Shown one piece after another: positions 8,790 through 16,732 of a DNA stretch of 64,000 nucleotides. Each line of letters begins with the position of its first letter. The stretch's first letter is position 1. Origin of the DNA: Candidatus Pelagibacter ubique HIMB058. Its GTDB lineage: Bacteria > Pseudomonadota > Alphaproteobacteria > Pelagibacterales > Pelagibacteraceae. The notes beneath the pieces were generated by a model, which ran no database searches, was not told where the DNA came from, and was given only the letters and a program-made list of their open reading frames with translations. The position numbers were made by a program, and so were the translations under genes. The DNA is taken from the NCBI GenBank assembly GCA_000419545.1, contig ATTF01000001.1, forward strand, positions 1-64,000, in the 5' to 3' direction.

Positions 8790-10184
8790 TTAAATAGAGC
8801 TATATTCATACAAAACTCTTCCTGAAGAACTTACTTTATTCGTGCCAACAATTTTAGCTTTTTTTTCTAAAATGAATTTAAATCTTTCCTCGTTATAGTT
8901 TTCAAATATGTCCCCTTTTAATTTTGTCATCTCTTTGATCATATCATCTTCTTTTGGAACAAATTCAATAATACCTTTTGGTGCAAATCTAATAAGCCAC
9001 GCTACTGCTTCTTCCATTGGAATATTATTTCCAATAACAATGTGGTGGTATAATGCTAAAGCTATCATTCCATTAAATCTCATCCTAAAATTTAATCCTA
9101 GCCTCTCTTTCTCATCCCATCCTAAGTTTGAACTAGGATTAGTAAAATCCATATATACAGGCTGAAAATTAAGATTATTTTTTTTTGAATTTAAATAAGC
9201 TTTATTTAAAACATTTAAGTCGCTATCAAAACCGAAAACTTTTTTTGCTCCGCATTTTAAACTTTTAAAAGAGTATAAACCGTCATTACATCCCAAATCG
9301 GCTAAATAATTAAATTTATTTTTTTTTATAAAATCTTCTACTATTCTAATTTTTTTTACCTCCTCTTCAGAATTGTAACTGTTATTTTCGGAGTAATTGC
9401 TCCATTTACTTAAAGTTTTATCTTTACTCAGTCCTAAAATAAATTTTTTAAGCTGTAACAACATTCCTTTATAAGATTTCTTTGAAAGAGCTTTCTTTCC
9501 TTCAACTTGTTGAGATATTTCTTTTGGTTTTAATAATGCTTTTTTTTCATATCTATCCATCAAAAAAACATGAAAAAAGAGAGAAAAATTTAATTTATCT
9601 TTTAAACTTAAAATATTATTTAAATCACTTGTGGTAATACCTTCAAGATTCCCTTTAAACCAATTATTAAAATCTATACCTTTTTTTGAACTTAAGATTA
9701 AAGGGTTTAAAAAATTTTCACAAAACTGTTTATGTCCAGTCCAATATGACCCCGCCTTATATTCTGACAAAGATAGTGTATCTATAAATATAGGTTTTGA
9801 GTTTAGAAATTGAATATTGTAGGCGCTAGCATCAATTAAAACACAATTTTTCTCTAATAAAAATAATTGAAAATTTAAATGATGAATCGCTGCATCTTTC
9901 AATTGGTCAAAACACCATTCATATGGGTAAGTTATATAATCTATTTTTTTATGTTCTAAAATTAGGTCAAACTCACTGAGCTCGTTAATTTTTGGTAAAT
10001 CAGTTACTTCTTTTGTTGGGATTAAAAAATTTTGTTTTATACTTTCATCTAAAATATTATTTTCTTTGATATGTTTAAATCTTTCAACTCCTTTTGAATT
10101 TAAACCTCTTAAAACCCTGCCTTTATAATAAAATATTTTACCTGCAGGATCTCTGTAGGAACCTTTGTCAAATTCTATATTCAA
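8790..10184 (-). CDS. SAM-dependent methyltransferase, NoeA-like
   Basis: 464 residues. The N-terminal 250 residues have an unassigned domain (SYRDPAGKIFYYKGRVLRG; YPYEWCFDQLKDAAIHHL) that resembles the front half of nodulation-type NoeA methyltransferases. The C-terminal part is a class I methyltransferase: motif I LADLGCNDGLYSFKSL at about residue 295, the acidic ribose-binding position in FGFDSD, and MIALALYHHIVIG further on. It is cytoplasmic with no signal peptide. It is translationally coupled to the upstream small membrane gene by a 4-base overlap. A modified sugar or glycolipid is the likely acceptor, by context only. Confidence 0.72.
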   Translation of the reverse strand: MNIEFDKGSYRDPAGKIFYYKGRVLRGLNSKGVERFKHIKENNILDESIKQNFLIPTKEVTDLPKINELSEFDLILEHKKIDYITYPYEWCFDQLKDAAIHHLNFQLFLLEKNCVLIDASAYNIQFLNSKPIFIDTLSLSEYKAGSYWTGHKQFCENFLNPLILSSKKGIDFNNWFKGNLEGITTSDLNNILSLKDKLNFSLFFHVFLMDRYEKKALLKPKEISQQVEGKKALSKKSYKGMLLQLKKFILGLSKDKTLSKWSNYSENNSYNSEEEVKKIRIVEDFIKKNKFNYLADLGCNDGLYSFKSLKCGAKKVFGFDSDLNVLNKAYLNSKKNNLNFQPVYMDFTNPSSNLGWDEKERLGLNFRMRFNGMIALALYHHIVIGNNIPMEEAVAWLIRFAPKGIIEFVPKEDDMIKEMTKLKGDIFENYNEERFKFILEKKAKIVGTNKVSSSGRVLYEYSSI

Positions 10185-10381
10185 TTATTTTTTTTCTTTC
10201 CAAAAATTTTAAAAAAAACGTTTTTAATTTTTTTCCAATACAAACCAATCGTAGCACCAACGGCAGCTATTGCACCTAAAATTGATTGGAGAATTATACT
10301 AGCGCTACCTGGGTCTAAATAAGCATATGAAGAAGTAATTAAACTAAAGAAATATATAATTATAATTAAAAAGAATTTCAT
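10181..10381 (-). CDS. Small YLDPGS-motif membrane protein
   Basis: 66 residues. A hydrophobic N-terminus (FFLIIIIYFFSLITSSYA) reads as a signal peptide, then YLDPGSASIILQSILGAIAAVGA forms one membrane helix and a Lys-rich tail ends the protein. The YLDPGS..Q motif recurs in short proteins encoded next to polysaccharide and sulfatase-like genes in many bacteria; its function is unknown to me. It overlaps the methyltransferase start by 4 bases and lies first in the cluster, right beside tRNA-Arg. Confidence 0.65.
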   Translation of the reverse strand: MKFFLIIIIYFFSLITSSYAYLDPGSASIILQSILGAIAAVGATIGLYWKKIKNVFFKIFGKKKNN

Positions 10382-10394
10382 AAATTTTAAGTAG

Positions 10395-10471
10395 TGGCGC
10401 GCCCTGAAGGATTCGAACCTACGACCCTCGGTTTAGAAAACCGATGCTCTATCCAGCTGAGCTAAGGGCGC
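10395..10471 (-). tRNA. tRNA-Arg (anticodon UCU)
   Basis: On the minus strand a 77-base cloverleaf starts GCGCCCT and closes AGGGCGC, with discriminator G and an encoded CCA. The D arm is GCTC/GAGC, the anticodon stem TCGGT/ACCGA holds loop TTTCTAA (anticodon TCT), and the T arm contains GGTTCGAATCC. It decodes AGA, the dominant Arg codon in this AT-rich genome. It lies at the edge of the polysaccharide-like gene group. Confidence 0.96.
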
Positions 10472-10509
10472 CTAATGGCAATATACAAAACTTTTTATTA
10501 AATACTAGT

Positions 10510-10908
10510 TTATTTTTTTTTAATATTATTTTGAATTTCTAACAACTCTTCTGCAGATTTGAATTGTTTTAATTTTTCTTCTTCTGAGAGTTGAATAAAT
10601 TCCTTATAATCTTCTTCAGTGTTAGCTACTGTTTTTCCTGCAATTCTATTTTCAATTTCTTTTTGTACAATTTTTTGGATAATCATTAAATTATCCATCA
10701 TCTGTGTGTAGCTCACTCGATATTCAAAATTTTCACACTTTAAATCTTTAGCATAATTAACTTCTGCATATCCAAGTTCGTCTTTTATTAAGTCTTTATT
10801 CAGCTGGTCTGCTTTTCTTTGAATTGTAGTGTTATAATCACAAGTGCTAGTCATAGCCCACGCTACTATTAATAAAATAAATGTGGCTATAACCATTAAA
10901 ATTTTCAT
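10510..10908 (-). CDS. Hypothetical membrane-anchored or secreted protein
   Basis: 132 residues. MKILMVIATFILLIVAWAM is a single N-terminal hydrophobic segment, either a signal anchor or an uncleaved leader. The rest is polar and helical with many Lys/Glu and two Cys (TSTCDYN; KCENFEYRV). It is divergent from the plus-strand gene at 10951. I recognise no family. Codon use matches the neighbours, and no overlapping gene competes with it. Confidence 0.6.
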   Translation of the reverse strand: MKILMVIATFILLIVAWAMTSTCDYNTTIQRKADQLNKDLIKDELGYAEVNYAKDLKCENFEYRVSYTQMMDNLMIIQKIVQKEIENRIAGKTVANTEEDYKEFIQLSEEEKLKQFKSAEELLEIQNNIKKK

Positions 10909-10950
10909 ATTTTTTTTTACTAAATTGTTAAAGATCTATATATTAATAGT

Positions 10951-11310
10951 ATGAACAAAAAAACAAAATTCAGTATTAGAGTTTTTTCTCAAACTTTTCT
11001 TTCTTGTATGTTTTTCATGGTTCAAGGCAAATTTTTATTAATTACACTTGGTCATGTAGCTGTTGCCGCACAGGTCGGAGCTATTTGTACAGCTGCTTTT
11101 GTTTTAATAAATAGATTTTCTTTAAAACTACTTGAGAATAAATGGTATTTAGCTGGATTTGTTTTTACAGCCACATTTATTGCTGATTATATATCTCATC
11201 CTACACACTTTGGAGAGCATTACACTGAGGCTTTATATACAGCTGCTGGCGCTGCATTAATTTCTTTATTTATTTCTTTTACGATTTTTGAAAAATATTT
11301 TCAAAAATAA
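10951..11310 (+). CDS. Hypothetical polytopic membrane protein
   Basis: 119 residues with about three or four hydrophobic stretches: FLSCMFFMVQGKFLLITL, VAAQVGAICTAAFVLI, WYLAGFVFTATFIADYI and AAGAALISLFISFTIF. HPTHFGEHY between the last two is the most polar, conserved-looking part (two or three His). The stop abuts the convergent RsbW-like gene with no spacer. No family is recognised; an integral inner-membrane location is predicted. Confidence 0.6.
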   Translation: MNKKTKFSIRVFSQTFLSCMFFMVQGKFLLITLGHVAVAAQVGAICTAAFVLINRFSLKLLENKWYLAGFVFTATFIADYISHPTHFGEHYTEALYTAAGAALISLFISFTIFEKYFQK

Positions 11311-11709
11311 TTAGAGGTACTTCACTAAAATAAGATGGTTAATCCAATCTTTGGATTTAGTTTCCCATTTAACCTCATCCATTGTTTCGCTCATGAAATA
11401 CGATCCTAACCCACCGGGTTTGATATCGCCTAAATCTCTTGGCTTTATGTTTTGTGGGACAACTGGGATACCATTATCGAAAAAATTAATTTCTATTTGT
11501 TTTTCATCAATTTTAACAAACACTTCAATATGATCTTTTTCGTTACCTCCTTTATAACCATGTTTTACAATATTCATGGAGGCTTCACCCACACCTAAGA
11601 TTACATCTTGAATGATTTTACTATTAATTTTGTTTTCAGTTAACTTGTCTTGAACAAATTTTCTAATCTCTTTTAATGAAGAGACTGCTGCAGTAAACTT
11701 TTGTCTCAT
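11311..11709 (-). CDS. RsbW/SpoIIAB-like serine protein kinase (anti-sigma-type HATPase)
   Basis: 132-residue GHKL ATPase. The N-box is ILGVGEASMNIVKHGY (about residues 38-53), the G1-type box is FFDNGIPV, and a G2-like segment reads GGLGSYFMSETMDEVKWE. This is the RsbW-type kinase that phosphorylates a STAS antagonist and sequesters a partner, classically a sigma factor. It lies 3 bases downstream of the STAS gene, the standard antagonist-kinase pairing. The matching PP2C phosphatase is at 14066-16219. No sigma factor gene is in the window, so the output partner is unknown. Confidence 0.87.
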   Translation of the reverse strand: MRQKFTAAVSSLKEIRKFVQDKLTENKINSKIIQDVILGVGEASMNIVKHGYKGGNEKDHIEVFVKIDEKQIEINFFDNGIPVVPQNIKPRDLGDIKPGGLGSYFMSETMDEVKWETKSKDWINHLILVKYL

Positions 11710-11712
11710 TGG

Positions 11713-12015
11713 TTATTCTTTGATTGTAAAAAAACTATCTAATTTAGCCATCTGTAATACAGATGAAACTTGTTCGCTTATTTTTTCTAAAGCAAAAGTT
11801 TTGCCTGCATCACCTGCTTTTTGATTTACTTCGATAAGCACTGAAACTCCAGATGAGTCGATATAAGAGACATTTGCCATGTTAGCGTGAACAGTGTCAT
11901 TCTTTTCCACAGCTTCGCTTAATGCTTTTCGAACAGTATCAGTTTGCTCAAGGTCAATATCACCTTCTAAATGGATTATTTTAGCACCGTCTCTATCTTC
12001 TTCTTTAAAACTCAT
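11713..12015 (-). CDS. STAS-domain anti-sigma factor antagonist (RsbV/SpoIIAA-like)
   Basis: 100 residues, a complete STAS domain: AKIIHLEGDIDLEQTDTVRKAL, then VSYIDSSGVSVLIEV with the phosphorylatable Ser in DSSG (residues 53-56). Family members are phosphorylated by an RsbW-type kinase and reactivated by a PP2C phosphatase. It is encoded directly upstream of that kinase and divergent from the acidic tail-anchored gene at 12090. It is cytoplasmic. Retention of the DSSG motif means the switch is probably functional. Confidence 0.9.
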   Translation of the reverse strand: MSFKEEDRDGAKIIHLEGDIDLEQTDTVRKALSEAVEKNDTVHANMANVSYIDSSGVSVLIEVNQKAGDAGKTFALEKISEQVSSVLQMAKLDSFFTIKE

Positions 12016-12089
12016 AACTACTAAATATTATATTGTTTATTTGAACTCAATTAAAATATATTATAATTCAACAATAATAAGCGCTAAAT

Positions 12090-12962
12090 ATGAGTGATAA
12101 AAATCAAGAAGAAAGCATATTAAACGAAGAAGCATTATTAAAAGATGATGTTTCAACAGAAAACACCGATGAAGCATTGCTGTCAGATGATGACTCTCTT
12201 TTAAGTGAAGAGCCAGCTGCAGAAACTCCAGCTCCTGACTTAACTGATAACATGGCAGACCCAGATGCTACGAGTTCCGAAAATGAATTATTAAACGAAA
12301 CTCCTCCGACGGAAAATCCAATTGAAGATACTAATACTGATGATCTTTTAAACACTGATCAAACTGTTGATACAATGAGCGCTGCTCCTTTTGATAAAAC
12401 ATTAGGAGATATAAATAGTACTTTAAATAATTTAGAAAAAAAAATTGAGACAGAGCAAGATCAATTAAAAAAATTAGATCAATTATCTGATATTAAAGCT
12501 GAATTAGTAAAAATAAATCAAAATAAATCATTAGGATCTTCAGGACATAATTTACCTGAGGTAACTGAATTAATGCAAAGAATAGATATCATTGAAAAAA
12601 GATTAAATGATATGGAAACTAGCAATAAATCAAAATTTGCTGACGTGGACAATGTAATTACAAGATTTAACGCATTAGAGAAAGAATTAGATGTTGAGTA
12701 TGACGATGATGAACAAAGTAACAGTGGATCATCATTTATGAAACTTTTTGATAATAAAGATAAAAAAGAGAGTGTTATTGAAAAAGATGAGTTTGCTGAT
12801 GAACGAGTAAAAGAATTAGAGGCAAAAGAAAAAGAAAAGAAACAGTCAAATCAAAATGCAAAAATTTTATTATTATTTTTATTATTATTGATCTTAACTT
12901 TCTGGGCATTAGACTTTTTTGGTATCGTTGAGCTTCATCTCTTAAAATACTTCACTATTTAA
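12090..12962 (+). CDS. Acidic coiled-coil protein with C-terminal membrane anchor (unknown)
   Basis: 290 residues. Residues 1-100 are extremely acidic and low-complexity with repeated LLxDD/LLNE-like units (EEALLKDD, DEALLSDDDSLLSEE). Residues ~105-205 are helical with coiled-coil heptads (DINSTLNNLEKKIETEQDQLKKL). A charged linker leads to a single C-terminal helix (AKILLLFLLLLILTFWAL) and a short tail. This tail-anchored layout puts the acidic part in the cytoplasm. It lies 5 bases upstream of prepilin peptidase, so a pilus or envelope role is possible; I recognise no family. Confidence 0.65.
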   Translation: MSDKNQEESILNEEALLKDDVSTENTDEALLSDDDSLLSEEPAAETPAPDLTDNMADPDATSSENELLNETPPTENPIEDTNTDDLLNTDQTVDTMSAAPFDKTLGDINSTLNNLEKKIETEQDQLKKLDQLSDIKAELVKINQNKSLGSSGHNLPEVTELMQRIDIIEKRLNDMETSNKSKFADVDNVITRFNALEKELDVEYDDDEQSNSGSSFMKLFDNKDKKESVIEKDEFADERVKELEAKEKEKKQSNQNAKILLLFLLLLILTFWALDFFGIVELHLLKYFTI

Positions 12963-12967
12963 ATTTA

Positions 12968-13699
12968 ATGTATAATGAAATTTTATTTTTCATTATCGGT
13001 TTAATCTTTGGAAGTTTTGCAAACGTCTGTATTTACCGTCTACCTATACAGAGAAGTATAGTCAAACCTAGATCAAAATGTACTTTCTGCAAAAAATCTA
13101 TCACTTGGTTTCATAATATACCAGTATTATCTTTTATTTTTCTAAAAGGAGTTTCTAAATGTTGTAATAAAAAAATAAGCTTTCAGTATCCTGTTGTTGA
13201 ACTGTTAACTGCTATTCTTTTTTTCTACTCAGCTTTTACTTTTCAGCTATATCAAGCTTCTTTAGTATCGCTAATTATTTTTATATTATTAATTACAGTA
13301 ACCATTGATTTAAATAAGCAAATTATTTTCTTAGTTTTTACTTATATTATTTTTTTTCTGGGTTTGTTAATTCAGTTCTTAAAGCCAGAATTAAATCCTT
13401 TTAATGTTTCTTTAAAAAATAGTCTTATAACAGCTTTTATTGCCCCATCTTTATTTCTAATTTTAAGATATATTTTTAAAAAAATAAAAAATGTTGAAGC
13501 ATTAGGTTTAGGTGATGTTTATTTGATTGCTTCTTTAGCTATTTGGACTGGATTTGAGAAATTTTTATACCTTTTAATTGGATCATCTATTACAGGAATT
13601 ATTTTTTATTTAATCTTTAATAAAAGAAACAAAGAAAATTTTAGAATTCCTTTTGGCTCGTGTATCGGAATTACTTTTATAGTTCTTATATTTATTTAA
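12968..13699 (+). CDS. pilD: Type IV prepilin peptidase (PilD-like)
   Basis: 243-residue A24-family aspartyl protease. The N-terminal segment EILFFIIGLIFGSFANVCIYRLPI is diagnostic, followed by the cytoplasmic zinc-type Cys pairs (CTFCKK and KCCNKK) of the methylating bifunctional type. The catalytic Asp residues are in the TIDLNKQ and GLGDVYLIASL segments. It cleaves the Gly/Phe junction of prepilins and N-methylates Phe1. Its substrates here are the pilin-like proteins at 16733 and 25269-30432. The 3' end overlaps the convergent haemoglobin gene by 8 bases. Confidence 0.93.
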   Translation: MYNEILFFIIGLIFGSFANVCIYRLPIQRSIVKPRSKCTFCKKSITWFHNIPVLSFIFLKGVSKCCNKKISFQYPVVELLTAILFFYSAFTFQLYQASLVSLIIFILLITVTIDLNKQIIFLVFTYIIFFLGLLIQFLKPELNPFNVSLKNSLITAFIAPSLFLILRYIFKKIKNVEALGLGDVYLIASLAIWTGFEKFLYLLIGSSITGIIFYLIFNKRNKENFRIPFGSCIGITFIVLIFI

Positions 13700-14048
13700 C
13701 CGTAATAATATCTGGGGCTAGACCGGCTAATTGTTCCATAATAACTTTGATATCTGCTTCCTCTACTTTTAACTCTTTCAGAACACTTAAAAAATGATTT
13801 GCAACTAGATCAAAATCATATTTTGAAATTTTTAAGTCTTTATGTGCGTATGCCATACTTTGTCCTTTGTATTTTATGGGGCCTCCTAATACTTGAGAAA
13901 CAAATTGTACTTGATGGTCAATTAGTTTTTTAAAATCAATTCCTTTAAAAAATCTTTCTAGTTCTTTATCATTTTGAATTCGATTATAAAATTTTTGGAC
14001 TAAAGTTTGTACGGTTCCGCTACCGCCATATTTGTCATAAAGACTCAT
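13692..14048 (-). CDS. glbN: Group I truncated haemoglobin
   Basis: 118 residues matching TrHb1: SLYDKYGGSGTVQTLVQKFYNRI (Tyr at B10), ERFFKGID (CD1 Phe), DHQVQFVSQVLGGP (distal helix E), and AYAHKDLKIS with the proximal His of helix F. The family binds O2/NO and detoxifies NO or carries O2. It lies 17 bases downstream of the ammonium transporter-phosphatase and probably shares its transcript, suggesting a nitrogen-oxide or redox link. That link is inferred from context. Confidence 0.93.
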   Translation of the reverse strand: MSLYDKYGGSGTVQTLVQKFYNRIQNDKELERFFKGIDFKKLIDHQVQFVSQVLGGPIKYKGQSMAYAHKDLKISKYDFDLVANHFLSVLKELKVEEADIKVIMEQLAGLAPDIITVK

Positions 14049-14065
14049 ATGATGATTTTACTATC

Positions 14066-16219
14066 TTATTTAGAATCTCCAACCGCTAAAATCGTAATGT
14101 CATCATTGACTATCTTAGCCTTTTTATCTTTCATTCTTGCCATTGATTTGTTTATCGTTACTTCAGATATAATGTTATCAATACAAGATTTTAAGTTTCC
14201 TTTTACAAATGTTTTATCAATCATTTTACAAACCCCTTCATCACCTATTTGTTTAAAGTCCTGTCCAGGGCTTTCTGACAAACCGTCTGTGTAAGCAAAA
14301 AAGCTTTTTTTATCTAAATTTAATTTATTAATTTTGTAAAACTTCTTATCTTTTTGGTTCATTAAACCAAGAGGTGTTGAGCTTAGATCTTTATAAACTT
14401 TTGAGGATTTTCCATCTTTAATAATTGGACTTTGATGACCGCTATTAACCCAATAAGTATCTTTTGTTTTTAAATCGTAGTAGCCGATTATAGCTGTAAC
14501 AAATATTCCTCTTGTTTTTGTTTGATATAAATCATTATTAATAATTTGAGATAACTCATCTATATCGATGTTATTTTTTGCAAACATTTCAAAAAGCGTG
14601 ATAGTTTTTGCCATCACCATTGCAGCATTAATTCCTTTTCCTGCTACATCAGCTAACATGAAATGAATTTTATCATTGTGTGGGTAGAAATCATAAAAGT
14701 CACCAGATAATTCACCAGCTGGAAGATTGTGCGCATGAATTGGATAAATTTCTATATTTCTTTTTGGTACAAAGTTTCTTTGAACTTCTGAAGCTAAAAT
14801 CATTTCTTTATAAACTCTAGATCTCCACTTCTCTTTATCTTTCTCAGCTTCCTGCACTTTATTTAGAAGTTTATTGTAATAAATTCCTATTATTCCAAAA
14901 TTAGTGAACATGTCTTGTTGAGCTCTTAGATTTAAATCACCCGTTGCTGTTTGAGTTTCCATTGTTTTAATTAAATCATAGTCCAGTGTTGGTTGATCAT
15001 GTAAAGCAACGTTTAATCCTACTTCTTCTTGAGTGGCATTAACTCTTAAAGGATAAATTTTATTAATCGCTTTTAAAAGAATATAGGAAGTGAAATAAGC
15101 AAACACTCCAATTGAAATTATTCCAAGTAATTGAATTTTTATAAAATCCATTCTTGAATTAATTACAAATGTGTCTTCTATATTTCCAAATAAACCAACA
15201 GCTAATGTTCCCCAAATTCCTCCGACTAAATGAACCGGAATAACAGAGACAACATCATCAAATTCATATTTTTCCATTAAGTTATCTGCCAAGATTGCAA
15301 GGATTGAACCAGCAGCCCCAATAATAGGAGCTGTAGTGATTTCAAAAATATTACACCCGCCTGTTACAGAAACTAAACCTGCGATGGGTCCTATTAATAA
15401 ATATCTTGGATCTATTTTCTTTTTTAAAATATAAGAAAGTATAATTGCTGTAATTAAACCAAACGCACCTCCGTTTAGTGTATTAATAATTACAACTGTA
15501 ACATTAGTAGTAAATCCTCCAGTTGTTGCACCATTAAAACCAAACCAACCGAACCATAAAATAATTACACCCAAAACGGCCAAAGGATAATTACCATAAA
15601 AGTTTTTTCCCTTATTTTGAGAAGAATATCTTCCTAGCCTTGGACCTATAATGGACAGAGCTGCAAAGGCAACCCATCCTCCAACAGAATGTACAATTGT
15701 ACTTCCTGCATAATCATAAAAACCTTTTTGTCTTAACCAACCTGGTTGCATCATGTCACCTAAAACTTCCGAGTTCCATGCCCAATGTCCGGTAATTGGA
15801 TAAATTATTCCTGCAACAATTAATGTTATAATTAAATAAGCTTCAAACTTAACACGTTCAGTAATTGCACCAGACACTAATGTAACTGCTGTTGCAACGA
15901 ACATGGTTTGATAAACAAAGTAGACTTGATAAGGACCATATGCGCTTGAAAAGAAAAAACCATCTGTTCCAAATAATCCTTCATAGGATTTTCCAAACAT
16001 CAGCCCAAAACCAATTGACCAAAAAAGAATTGCAGCTAACCCAAAGTCAACAATGTTTTTAATTGCAACATTTACATTATTTTTTAATCTTGCAAGTCCT
16101 ACTTCTAAACACATGAAGCCTGCTTGCATTAAAAAAATTAAAATTGTGCAACTAATAATCCAAAGAGTATTAATTTGTGATTGAGTTTGGATTTTTAATA
16201 ATCCAACTTCGACTTCCAT
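14066..16219 (-). CDS. Ammonium transporter fused to a SpoIIE-type PP2C phosphatase
   Basis: 717 residues in two modules. Residues ~10-395 are an Amt/MEP channel: QAGFMCLEVGL near the start, DYAGSTIVHSVGGW with Asp169 and His177, and VIPVHLVGGIWG with His330. These are the recruiting Asp and the twin pore histidines at normal spacing, so conduction is likely intact. Residues ~440-475 are a helical, coiled-coil-like linker. Residues ~476-715 are a SpoIIE-family PP2C: VQRNFVPKR, GELSGDFYDFY (metal Asp507), LADVAGKGINAAM (Asp524), YWVNSGHQSP, FAYTDGLSES and VNDDITIL. It would sense or transport ammonium and dephosphorylate a STAS protein; the RsbV-like protein at 11713 is the obvious candidate. 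It is co-oriented with an HMA-like gene (6 bases upstream) and glbN. Confidence 0.93.
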   Translation of the reverse strand: MEVEVGLLKIQTQSQINTLWIISCTILIFLMQAGFMCLEVGLARLKNNVNVAIKNIVDFGLAAILFWSIGFGLMFGKSYEGLFGTDGFFFSSAYGPYQVYFVYQTMFVATAVTLVSGAITERVKFEAYLIITLIVAGIIYPITGHWAWNSEVLGDMMQPGWLRQKGFYDYAGSTIVHSVGGWVAFAALSIIGPRLGRYSSQNKGKNFYGNYPLAVLGVIILWFGWFGFNGATTGGFTTNVTVVIINTLNGGAFGLITAIILSYILKKKIDPRYLLIGPIAGLVSVTGGCNIFEITTAPIIGAAGSILAILADNLMEKYEFDDVVSVIPVHLVGGIWGTLAVGLFGNIEDTFVINSRMDFIKIQLLGIISIGVFAYFTSYILLKAINKIYPLRVNATQEEVGLNVALHDQPTLDYDLIKTMETQTATGDLNLRAQQDMFTNFGIIGIYYNKLLNKVQEAEKDKEKWRSRVYKEMILASEVQRNFVPKRNIEIYPIHAHNLPAGELSGDFYDFYPHNDKIHFMLADVAGKGINAAMVMAKTITLFEMFAKNNIDIDELSQIINNDLYQTKTRGIFVTAIIGYYDLKTKDTYWVNSGHQSPIIKDGKSSKVYKDLSSTPLGLMNQKDKKFYKINKLNLDKKSFFAYTDGLSESPGQDFKQIGDEGVCKMIDKTFVKGNLKSCIDNIISEVTINKSMARMKDKKAKIVNDDITILAVGDSK

Positions 16220-16225
16220 TATAAA

Positions 16226-16567
16226 TTAGTTTACAGCTTTCTCGGCAGCTTTTGGATCGTCAACAACTTCTTGCACTTTAACTATTTTAACAACTTCAAA
16301 GCCGCTATCTGTGATTGCTTTTTTTACAACATCATTATCAATTGTTGCTTTATCTTCAAAAGATAAAACCGCAACTCCCTCTGGCCAAGAAACTAAAACT
16401 TTAATTTCTGCACCTGATGATAAAGCTTTTAAACTTTTAATAACCTTTTTCTGACACTCGATACAGACCATGCCATTAACGCTTGCTACAATAGACTCAG
16501 CAGCAAAAGCTAAACTAGAAGTTAAAGAAAATGCTAAAACTAGAAGAATTTTTTTGATTTTTGACAT
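16226..16567 (-). CDS. Secreted HMA-like CxxC protein upstream of the ammonium transporter
   Basis: About 113 residues from the ATG at 16567 (MSKIKKILLVLAFSLTSS, then LAFAAES as a signal peptidase site). An ORF start at 16582 adds only MYMLL. The mature domain has VNGMVCIECQKK (Cys35, Cys38), a VSWPEG strand and a helix ending SGFEVVKIVK, the HMA fold. It is a paralogue of 2940-3308, sharing GMxCIECQKK and the following VSW. It is probably the first gene of the HMA-amt-glbN transcript. A periplasmic metal-binding or redox role is likely; the partner is unknown. Confidence 0.82.
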   Translation of the reverse strand: MSKIKKILLVLAFSLTSSLAFAAESIVASVNGMVCIECQKKVIKSLKALSSGAEIKVLVSWPEGVAVLSFEDKATIDNDVVKKAITDSGFEVVKIVKVQEVVDDPKAAEKAVN

Positions 16568-16595
16568 AAGTAACATGTACAATATTTGTGTGATT

Positions 16596-16629
16596 AAAAA
16601 AAGCTTAATTTTAAAAGGAAATTTTAAGC
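16596..16629 (-). terminator. Possible terminator hairpin upstream of the HMA/amt operon
   Basis: On the minus strand GCTTAA and TTAAGC pair around an imperfect AT-rich stem and are followed by seven T residues. It would stop transcripts running leftward from the pil operon through the antisense of the pilin gene. The stem is AT-rich, so strength is doubtful. Confidence 0.4.
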
Positions 16630-16732
16630 CTCAACTAATGATTAATTAAAAATCTAACTTAAAATAAGGTTGTAAATCTTTAAATTTTTGATACTTAGAG
16701 GCCATTAATTAGTTAACTAACGAGGAAAATAA

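Noticed and set aside
11311..12015. General stress sigma-factor operon (RsbV-RsbW-SigB type)
   Set aside because: No sigma factor gene lies beside the pair or elsewhere in the window.
16583..16732. Sigma-70 promoter for pilA (TTGTAA ... GATACT)
   Set aside because: The spacer is only about 14 bases and both boxes are weak, so it is not supported.
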